Source: Gliomastix tumulicola | Taxonomy: Eukaryota > Ascomycota > Sordariomycetes > Hypocreales > Bionectriaceae | Direction of reading: 5' to 3' | DNA length: 64,000 nucleotides | NCBI GenBank assembly: GCA_001599755.1 | Contig: BCHX01000001.1 | Span: 4,278,001 to 4,342,000, forward strand | Shown here: piece by piece, positions 23,883-33,038 of the stretch | How the letters are laid out: every line of letters starts with the position of its first letter | Numbering within the stretch: position 1 is the stretch's first letter | Position numbers and translations under genes: made by a program | The notes under the pieces: model-generated | Seen by the model: only the letters and a program-made list of their open reading frames with translations | Databases searched by the model: none | What the model was told of the DNA's origin: nothing

Positions 23883-25490
23883 TGCAAGTTTTGCACGACA
23901 GGTGGAGCCGTAGGTCCGGCAAAATGCAGACGACAAGATCGATGCATGTGCTTTTCTTATGTTAGAGTCGGCTATGTCAAGACATTGAAGACGACTGAGC
24001 AATAACATCAAATTGGGAACAAGGCTTCAGCACATGCAATATTTTCCGGGTTGGTATTGGTTTGGCACAACAAAAAATGGGGTCTGGGACTGGCACTGGA
24101 TCAGAAAAGAATCGTTGGTTATGGTTGGCGTTGGGAATCTGGCTTTAGGAATTTGCAAGCTGCTATCTGTACTTGTTATATATCCATTCACGCCCATTGA
24201 GTTGCTCTTGGGATTATATACAAAAAGACAGCCCTTTTGTTTGCTTTGCCTCTTTCTCCAACACTTACCCTCGATTGGCGCTGCTCCTGGCCAGTGAACA
24301 TACCTGCGCTGAAGGCAGGCAGAATGGCATGATTGCATTCTCATGTTGTCTTTCTAGGTACAGTGCTACTGGTGCTCAACCTCAAATCCTGAACTTAGAA
24401 CATCTGATATAGCAGGACTTTTATAACAAAAGGAATGCTATTCTCGGGACTGGCGCATCTTGACGTAGCACAATCCACGTTCTTGGTTCGGTGCTTGAAG
24501 ACCAGGTTGGAGGGAGCAAGAAATTTGATTTTGTGTGGGGCCTTATGGCAGAATTTCACGTCCAAAATCGCGACTCCGAATACGTCGATTGAGGAAGCTC
24601 GCGCCGCTGAACGCTGGCAGTAGAGCAGGACGGCTGACGGCTCGGCTGTTCACATATCAACTTCGCCTTCGCCGTGCGCAGTGGACCATCTCGCAGCCGC
24701 GGTTCTGACGAGCGCTGGTTGCTTGTGAAGGCACCCCTCCAGATACATCTCGGCACCCTGGCAGCGCTCAGGACAGAATTCTCAACCGACGTCGAGCGCG
24801 CTGGCTACTACTCCCAGCTGTACGCTGCCTACGAGAGAGATCTCCTGCTGCAGAGAATACAAAAATACGAAGCAAGAATAATCCGGTAAATATGTCGAGA
24901 CCACCCCACAGTCACAAGTCTCGAGAGACGTCGCTCGCGGCTGGTAGGAAAGGTGTTCACGTTACTCTGGGAGGCCGGGAACGGAAGGAAACCCACAGGG
25001 AATAAAGGGGTAACCCTCAGCAAGCCGCTTGCGCGGAGCCGCCGTGTATAAATTATTAAAACACTTGACGGTGAAGTAATAACCCATACTGATGATGAAG
25101 AAAGGAAAAGGAAAGAAGATCAAGAATTGTTGCGGGCTCAGCAGAGTTTTATGGCAGGNGGNGGGNTGTGGGGNTAGTCCTGCTTGGGACTAGTGGATCT
25201 GGTCACGTGCTGTACTCAGATGAGCCTGCACCTTGGTACATACATCCCTTATCGGGTCTCTGGAAGGCTCCAGTCGTTTGGTCTTAGTGCCGGGGGCCAA
25301 TTCTGGCCAAAATTTTTGAGTGTCACCCGGGATCGCTAAGAACCTCAACTTTCGTCACTCCTAATTCTCGCGACGCCTTCAGTTCGGCAGCCTATCGTTC
25401 CCCCCTTTCTCTTCCCCACCTTTTCCTTTTCCTTCTCTGTTCCTCTCTTTTTCTTGACGACTTAGAGGCGCTGTTGAATTTTTTTCCGCC
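23883..25490. other. Intergenic region with ambiguous bases and a possible short ORF remnant
   Basis: 1.6 kb between the PQ-loop gene and TIM23, containing the PQ-loop 3' UTR and the TIM23 promoter. Four N bases occur at 25159, 25162, 25166 and 25174, within a G-rich stretch. A plus-strand frame at 24674-24889 gives an amphipathic, protein-like C-terminus (LYAAYERDLLLQRIQKYEA) whose stop overlaps a GTAAAT donor-like site. No exon could be joined to it, so no gene is called. The TIM23 leader is pyrimidine-rich (about 25395-25465). Confidence 0.5.
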
Positions 25491-26319
25491 ATGAGTTCTC
25501 TCTGGAACGCCTTTACCGGGGGCAGCAAGCCCCAGCAGAGCAGCAGCAGCACCTCCGCCGCGCCGGCCAACGACACGACATCTCCCTCCTCCTCCTCCGG
25601 CTCCGCCTACAGCAGCCCGTCAGCCCCCTTCGACCCGTCGCAGGGCCAGGGCATCGAGGGCTTCCTCCAGCAGTCGACCTTCTCCGACCCGTCACAGCTG
25701 CACCCGCTCGCCGGGCTCAACAGCGACAGCCTCGAGTACCTCACGCTCGAGGACTCGGTGCTCTCGGACCTGCCCGGCGGCCAGTCGGTCCTGCCCTCGC
25801 GCGGCTTCACCGACGACCTCTGCTACGGCACGGGCGTCACCTACCTCTCGGGCCTCGCCCTCGGCGGCGCCTGGGGCCTGCAGGAGGGGCTGAGGCGGTC
25901 GGCCGCGCAGGCGCCCAAGCTGCGGCTCAACTCGGTGCTCAACGCCGTCACGCGGCGCGGGCCGTACCTGGGCAACTCGGCGGGCGTCGTCGCCATCACG
26001 TACAACTGCTTCAACTCGCTCATCGGCGCGTGGCGCGGGAAGCACGACGCGGCCAACTCGGTCGCCGCCGGCGCGCTGAGCGGCATGATGTTCAAGAGCA
26101 CCAGGGGCCTGAGGCCCATGCTGATCTCGGGTGGTCTGGTGGCCTCGGTGGCTGGTGTCTGGACGGTAAGTTCTTGTCGCACGCGTTCACGATTGTCGTG
26201 ACTTGGTTTTTTTTTTTTTGGTGCAACCTGATTCTAATAATGTCGATGGGCAGATTACCCGACGATCCTTCTTCCCCGAACCGGAGCAGGCGTACATCAA
26301 CACCGACGACAATCTGTAA
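25491..26319 (+). CDS. TIM23: Mitochondrial inner-membrane translocase subunit Tim23
   Basis: A 246-aa protein from two exons, 25491-26165 and 26254-26319 (88-bp intron, GT..AG, phase 0). The N-terminal third is a Ser/Pro/Gln-rich intermembrane-space segment. The rest is the Tim17/Tim22/Tim23 (PRAT) domain with four hydrophobic segments, beginning DDLCYGTGVTYLSGLALGGAWG and including the VAAGALSGMMFKSTRGLRP region. Exon 2 encodes the last 21 residues, starting ITRRSFFPEPEQ. Tim23 forms the presequence translocase channel with Tim17. The sequence immediately before the ATG (TTTCCGCC) fits a good fungal initiation context. Homology and length agree with the family. Confidence 0.93.
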
Positions 26320-27223
26320 ACAAACTCTAGCGTATGAAACGCATATAATGCCTCCCAACGGAAGTCCACCGCCCTCTCGTCGTTACCCGGCAAACAAAAG
26401 CCCTCATCTTGCCAATTCTCCGTTCAAGCCACGGCCGCCGCACTGGCCAACGGATTTTAATTTTCTACCACCATTGTATATCACCGCAATCTGCCTGTGT
26501 CTTATCTTATCATATCATCAACCCTTACCTTTTTTTTATTTTGGCGATGTTGGCGAGCGTGGGCGGGGACGAGGATGAGGTGAAGCGACAAAAAGCGGGA
26601 AAGAGAAGCGAGAAGCGAGGACGGAACACTCTACTCCTGTGGACGAATCAAAACTGTACATTACCTACTACCGTGACCGGTTTACTGGGGCAAGCCGGGC
26701 AGTCAAAGCATTTAGACCTTGGGAGGGGGATGCGGCGTCTGGTCAAGAAATGGATCTTGATTTTTTTCAACTGTTTATGTTTGTTCTTGCAGGGCGATGT
26801 TTTGAGAGCAGGCTCGCTAATCTGGCCTGTTGATTGGGATCTGCTTGTGAAGTACGGTGAGATGAATACTTCTGTCGAGGACTGACAGGTTTATTGCTTT
26901 GGTACAGCATACCTCGGATGTGGCTGCGTGAACGGTCTGCACGCATTCAACCATGGCTTTGCACACCGGTCGGCTTTGGTGTGACCAACTGGTTGGGCTT
27001 TCGCTCTCCTCTCACTCTGTTCTCAGTTTGCTGTCACCTGCTTCTCAGTCCGCGTTCACCTGCCCCTCCTCTACTAAGACGGCAAACGCCAGCGAGGTGC
27101 GAAAACTTCACGTCACTCGCTCATTCTCGCAAACACCGATCACACTTTCCCCCCTTACACACAAGGTTCTCAGCACCTGAAAGCGCCCTCCCAACTTCGG
27201 CAACTACCTTGAGGAAGCTCGAC
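26320..27223. other. Intergenic region downstream of TIM23
   Basis: 900 bp with T-rich tracts, presumably the TIM23 3' UTR followed by the promoter and pyrimidine-rich leader of the next gene. No supported ORF. Confidence 0.5.
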
Positions 27224-29396
27224 ATGGACAAGCCTCCAGTTTCCTCCCCAGCTGGTGGCAGTGGCGATGACTCGGGTATCGTCTGGGTGGAATCGTCTGC
27301 CCAATCGGGAGGTTACTCGATCAAGCACGCCTCGAAGCCGTCTACCGAGGTGAAGGGCCGGAATCCACGTGGGCCTGGTGCCGCGACGCTGAAGATCGAC
27401 GAAGCTGGAGGAGAGACTGATGACCCTGAATGTGGTAAGTGAAGGATGGCGTGAAGGCAATGTAAGTTGCTGGTGAGGAGATGATTCTGACGAGGCAGAC
27501 ATCACGCCCGTGTTTCTTTCGTCCGACGATGAGCAAGGGGATAGTGCTCCCGACACACAGTTGCTTGCACCGCCGGTCTTGAAGGTCGATGGCTCGACAA
27601 AGACACCGCCTGAGCAGATGGCACAACTAGTCATTAGCTGCCCGCCAGCACCCTCGCCGAGCATTAGACGCAAGGCTTCCCTCAGTCTCGTCGTCGACAA
27701 AGGAACTGAGGTGAAGACTGAGGTGAAGATTGAGCCTAGCTCGAATGGAGACACACCGGTGCAACGACAAGACGTTCAGATGGACACGCCGTCAACCATT
27801 CTGGCACCCCTTCATCATACTAGATCGGATGCGCCTTCGAATCGCGAAAGCCAAGACCAGAATTCGTTCCCGTTTGTGACTACTTCAGTCCTGCCCGAGA
27901 ACCCTCACCCGTCGCAGGTGGGAACGTCTTCTTGGTTAGGCGACGAAGGATCTCCCGAGGCAGACTGTCAGCCCGTGCCAGCTATTGTTGTCCAGTCGCC
28001 GTCGAGCAAGGCCCCTCACGAGTCAGGGAGCCGTAACGGCCACAAGCGAAGTCTCAAGGACGCGGTTGGCGACGCACTCTCCAACCTCTACATTCCGAAC
28101 GAGGGGCAGCCATGGAGCAGGAAACGAGAGGAGTTATTTTCGAAGGCGAGGGTGATAGCCGCCGCCGTGGCTGAGGACAAAGCAAACGCTACAACAACTA
28201 TGCCGCCGCCGCCGCCTCCTCCCGGCTTTGGGCTCACTTCACGATGCAGCAGCCTCGACCCCAGGACGGTTAGGGATATGATCATCGACGACAAGCTGAA
28301 GGACATGTACGCCAAAGCGACCATTGTTACCAACGAGCAGCAGCGGCTGGGCGCGTATGTGGGCGGATGGCCGATGAACGGTTTGACCTTTTTCGACGGC
28401 TTCAACAACACCTGGTTCCTCCCGCGAGAGGACGCAGTGCCGCCTCACCTCTCCGTGACAGGCTTGAATCGACAGTACCGGACTTCGGATGAACAGCTCA
28501 ACTACATCTTGCAGCACGGCGGCGACGTTGTCCAGCGAGCCTATCGGGGGATTGAAAAGGAGACGGAGGATTTCTGCTCTCAAGAGTGGAATCGAAGCAG
28601 TGCTTACAGAAGCAACGGCGGTAGTGGCATGCTTGCGCCCATACAGCCACCAATTCTCACACGCAGCTGGGCCGAGGCTAGAGCCAGCCTGACGGTGAAC
28701 GACATGGTGGGCATGATCTGCAGAAGCCGCCTTCTGATGGGCAAGGTCTGCTTTCCCGGGTACATCACCATCAACGTGATTATCGGTCTTCAGGGCCGTC
28801 TTCTCGCGACGCCGCATTATATACCTCCCAACATTGACCTCGCAGCCCTCGTCGGAAAGCTCAACAGCTGGGATCCGCCTGGGGCCACACGCGTCTCCCT
28901 ACTTTTCCAGACGATACGCCTCAAGCTGTCTGAGCTCAGGCAGCTCGGCCCGGAATACGAGTACGCGCAGAGAAAGACGGCCGAGTTTGAGGCCGAGCTG
29001 CGAGAGCCGCGGTTCCAGCTCGATGTCTCTGGCAGCCAGCGACGGCGTTGGAGCTACAAGGCCTGGGCCAATGGGCAATTCGTCATGCCACTGGGAAAGG
29101 TCCCTAGCGAGGAGGGCTGGACGATGATGCAGGGCCCTGCAGACGTGGATAAGATCAAGGACATTGCGAGACGGGGCTTGCTCGTCGTGCTCATCCGTCC
29201 GTGGGAGCTGCGGGCACGGAGCATAATGGAGAAGTGTGACGCGATGATGCGAGATGCGAGGATGGGGCGAAAGGAGCCGCAGTTCTCGGAGGAGCAGCTG
29301 AAGATCGTGGATGCGCTGATTGCGCAGGGTTCTGGCGATTCAGGGGAGCAGGCGAGGGCGTTGGGGAGGATTCTCAAGGAGCAGCGGGAGATATAA
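27224..29396 (+). CDS. Uncharacterised fungal protein with disordered N-terminus and folded C-terminal region
   Basis: A 702-aa protein from two exons, 27224-27434 and 27499-29396 (64-bp intron, GT..AG, frame exact). Residues 1 to about 290 are low-complexity, rich in Ser, Pro, Asp and Glu, with an acidic SSDDEQGD stretch right after the splice junction. A poly-proline run (about residue 305) leads into a region that looks globular to the C-terminus, rich in aromatic residues (GLTFFDGFNNTWFLPRED, VGMICRSRLLMGKVCFPGY, RRWSYKAWANGQFVMPLG). No signal peptide, membrane segment or catalytic motif was recognised. The acidic and Ser-rich head would fit a nuclear or scaffold protein, but that is conjecture. 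The coding case rests on the long frame, the clean intron and the amino-acid composition. Confidence 0.8.
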
Positions 29397-30266
29397 GAGG
29401 CAGGCAGGCAGGCAGATAGTCACCTAGCAAGGGCAAGGGCCAGGGTGTAAGAGTTATGTTTGTAAATGAAGCAAGTCGGGTCTGTCACATGTATGAATGC
29501 TGTATCGATTTGTATGAGCTTTGTGTTGGAGGCGGATGGTTGGGTGAATAATGAGAATTCCGTGGCGAGAAAGATAGTCCCGTTGAACTTGCTCCTGTCA
29601 CCATCACCAACCTGCCTTCTTGTCGGTTCACCCTTTCCTTCCTTTTCCATACAATCTGTACCTGTGCCTATACCAAAAACTTGCCTCTACCTTATCTCCT
29701 CTTGATCTTCACATTCCTCGACCCAATGTGTCTGCCGTGCTTCACCTGGAACTGGGCCAAGCACGAGGATCCTCTGGATGCGCTCGAGTCAATGCCGCAG
29801 CATCATACGTGGGTTCACGATGGGCAGAGCTGGGTGCTGAAACCAACGGTAGGACTTTTCTTCTCTCATTGATTTTGTTGCTATTTTCTTCTATTGTCTT
29901 CTTTCTTTCTGGCTGCTGCCCCTCCTCTTCATCTCCTGCTGAGCCGTTCCTCAGGCACTTCTCACCTTTTGCCCTCACCCTTGTTTCTCTTCTTCTCTTC
30001 GTCATTGGCGGCCTCACTCAGCATCGCCACGTTGTTTGCCCTTGCCCTTCTTTTCCGTTATCGTGCGTTATCTCGCCCAAGGCGGTGAGAGGCATGCCCT
30101 AAAACAAGGCGGCAGAAAACAGCTTCAGTGACCATCAGCCCCTCTGCAGCCTCCCGACGAGCATCGTCATTACCCCCCTCCAACCTTTACCTTCACTATT
30201 CGGGCCTCTCCGCTACCTTTGCATTTTTTTCCCTCCTTTTTTCCCCTTCTGGTCTCTTTTATCGAA
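29397..30266. other. Intergenic region and long pyrimidine-rich leader, with a 48-codon ORF
   Basis: The region between two plus-strand genes. A 48-codon ATG frame at 29726-29872 begins MCLPCFTWNWAKHEDP and contains a donor-like GTAGGA at 29849. In principle it could splice to an acceptor at 30148-30149 in frame with the next gene, but the joined segment reads like translated UTR. It is best viewed as an upstream ORF or non-coding first exon. The remainder is C/T-rich 5' leader. Confidence 0.4.
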
Positions 30267-31954
30267 ATGCCCGACGGACTAGCGCCTTTGGAGTCAAAGT
30301 CCCCCAAGACACCTCGACGCGTCAAGACACCTGCAGGTGATCCGCACGCAGCAGCAACATCAACCACAGCAACAACAACAAATCGTCGAGTGCACTTTGG
30401 CGATCTTGAGCAGACCACGGCTGGACAGAGTTTCGCTGCGAATAAGGACAATATCAAGATCAACGATATTCCTGGTGTCTCAGCTGCTGCTGCTGCTCCT
30501 CCCTCTTCTACTGCCATTCCTATTCCTGTTACCGCTGCTGCTGCTGCTGCTGCTGCTGCTCCTGGAGAACAAACTCCGGCAACTGCCAACCAGCCGAGCA
30601 ACTTCCCTGCTCTTGTCCCTCCTCCTGGACTCGCTGGAGGCCCTTGGTTCACCTCTCAGCGTCCGGGTCAGAGCGTCAGCCAGCCTCAGGTTCAGATTCC
30701 TCAGCCACACTTCCCGCAGGTGCTGCAGCAGCCCGGACTCAACGTCAACACCGCCACCTTCACCCCTCCTCATGTATGATCCCTCTCCTCTCCCCTCTTC
30801 TCCTCTTCCCGCACCTTTTCTCACTTGTCCCTCTAAACATTCATCTCTCCCGCAACAGTGCCAGCTTCACTTCCAGCATCACCACCACCAACAACAACCA
30901 CCACCTCATCACCCCGTCGCCTTTGTCAACATGGCCTACTCCAACGCGACGCCTCCCGTCATGGGCATGAACTTCCAGCCGCCCGTGCCTGACACTACCA
31001 ACGGCCCGATGAACCACGTTTACATCCCTCGTTTCGACAACGGCGTCGTCGTGGATGGTGTTCAACATCCTCTTCCTCCTGGCGTCCAGCATGTCGGTTT
31101 CTCCCCTCTGCATCCTTCCTCTTTCACCTGCCTGCCTCGCCTGTCACGCGTCTGCTATCCTCATCACACTCCTGCTCCCACCGTCTTCACGCACTTTGGG
31201 CCGAAAGTTCACCCTGCTGGATTCGTTCCGTATTATTATCCGACCACGGCGCCCAAGACCTTTTATTCTTATCTCTACCGTCAAGTCAGTTCCGACGCTG
31301 CCGTTCTGTTGGCTTACGCGATGCCGAATCTTCTCTATTTCCCGACTTTCTTCTTCATTGTTTCATTTTAGGATCGTTTGCGGTTCGTCATTTGAGATCA
31401 GAGCCTTGGCTGATATTTCGGATTTCTAGCAACCTACCGTTGGCCAGGTGCCCATTCAGCAGCAGGCCTACTATGTCCAGGCCCAGCCTTCGCTGCACGT
31501 TCAGCCCCAGGTTCAAGCCCAGACCTACTACATGGGTCAGCCTCCTCTTCTCGTCAACGGCCAGCCGCAGATGATGGCCGCCGGCCCCGGACCTCAGCTC
31601 CATGCTGCCCCCGGCCCGACCTTTGTCCAGCAGCCTGGTCTCCATCCCGCCATGTGCGCCCAGCAGGCTATGCCCTTCGGCGCAGCCAGCTCCGGCCCTG
31701 CTCCTGATGTAGCTGGACTCGGCCGCACCCAGGGCGAAGAGACGATCCGCCAGCTCAACTTCGCCCACGCCAACCGGCTGTTCGAGACACAGGACTTCAA
31801 GCCCTCGGACGACGATCCTTCCCGCTACTACTACGTTCGCGAGCTCGACGGCAACTGGACCCAGCGGAACCGGTTCAGCATCGATCACATGGGCGACTGT
31901 CGCTGGTATGTGACTGATGAGGGATGGTTCTACGCCGTTCGACTTCCTAACTAG
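30267..31954 (+). CDS. Uncharacterised fungal protein, Gln/Pro/Ala-rich with a conserved-looking C-terminal segment
   Basis: A 421-aa protein from three exons: 30267-30773, 30859-31092 and 31430-31954 (introns 85 and 337 bp, phase 0). The start MPDGLAPLESKSPKTP is basic and Ser/Pro-rich. An alanine run is encoded by nine GCT codons, followed by Gln/Pro/His-rich low complexity. The last about 75 residues change character and look folded: EETIRQLNFAHANRLFE, then YYYVRELDGNWTQRNRF and GDCRWYVTDEGWFYAVRLP at the very end. I recall similar endings in other ascomycete hypothetical proteins but know no function. The RVHFGDLE motif near residue 48 resembles a PP1-docking KVxF-type element, which is only suggestive. 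The second intron is much longer than others in the window. Confidence 0.75.
30534..30560 (+). repeat. Trinucleotide repeat, nine GCT, encoding poly-Ala
   Basis: Nine perfect GCT units inside exon 1 of the 30267-31954 gene. They encode nine alanines and are a candidate length-polymorphic coding microsatellite. Confidence 0.9.
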
Positions 31955-33038
31955 CCGACTTTGTCATCGAGAGGTCCGTTATCCGACGAGGTTTTTGTCA
32001 CTGGGCTTTTCTCGTGCTAATGGTTCTCTAGTTGTCACAATAAGTCATTCTAGGAACTGATGGATCATGACAACTTGTGGTTTGCATTTCGGCGGTTATT
32101 ATTTGGAGTTGGGATGCTTGGAGCAAGCAAAAAGTCTTTCGTTTCATTTCATTTTGCAAGCAATGCATCAGAGTGGCTGTTCTGTTCTTCTGGAGATCGA
32201 CGGATGGATGGTACATACGATGGATGCGAAGGTCTTTGCTGGTTATCGGTTTCGGTTTCGCCGCGCTAGTTGGGTGTCTTTGGACGTGATCAGGGAACGA
32301 AACGAAGGGGTACTAGCCGGTTCGCAAAAGGATTGCTTATATCACCGTCGAGTCTGAGCACAAAGTTGATCCGATATGCCAAGGTTGATTTCATACAAGT
32401 CATTCGTGTGTTGCGTGTCGATTCGCTCTTAATATCCGAATGCTTGCGCGGGTGGCACTTGCCAATTGTGTTTGCCCTCGCACTTGCCTCTGGAACCAAC
32501 CCGCTGCAGTTACCGTGAATATCGTCAAAGGAAAGAGCACTTCACAGATTTTGAGCACTGAGTTCCTTCCACTTGTCCTCCTTGATTCCCCGAACGATCG
32601 CCGAAGAATGCCGAAATTGCCAGTTAACATAACAATATCCTATTCATGATTCAGTACTAGAGGTATCTTCCCTTCACGGGAGATAGCCGCTAGCCTGTGC
32701 ACCTTTTATTTTTTTAATTTTTTATTTCCTAGGAGCTCCTTGTATGGGATATCTGTTGGTTCGGCTTGCTGTGGTGATTGGGGAGTTGGGGGCTCACCGC
32801 CGGATTCCTGGGCGGTTGCCCTTCACCTGCTTTTCACGTTTTCCTCACTTCACCCCTCTTAATTGTCATCATTTTAGAAATCAGCTCCCGAGAGCAGCGA
32901 GTTTTTTTTGGGGAGTTTCAATCTTCATCCTCTCAATTTCTCTTCGTTCTCCCTGTCGACGATACTTGATATCTCTATCTATCATCAGACTTCGACTTCG
33001 AATTCCAACGCCACACCGATCATCGTCAGCACACAACC
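31955..33038. other. Intergenic region, no gene seen
   Basis: 1.1 kb between two plus-strand genes, holding the 3' UTR of the first and the promoter and leader of the second. T-rich tracts occur around 32708-32730. Small frames have no recognisable content. Confidence 0.5.

Noticed and set aside
30337..31371. Long plus-strand frame of about 344 codons rich in Leu/Pro/Ser
   Set aside because: It overlaps exons 1 and 2 of the 30267-31954 gene in another frame, begins at a non-conserved position, and its poly-Leu run is just the GCT/CTG repeat read out of phase.
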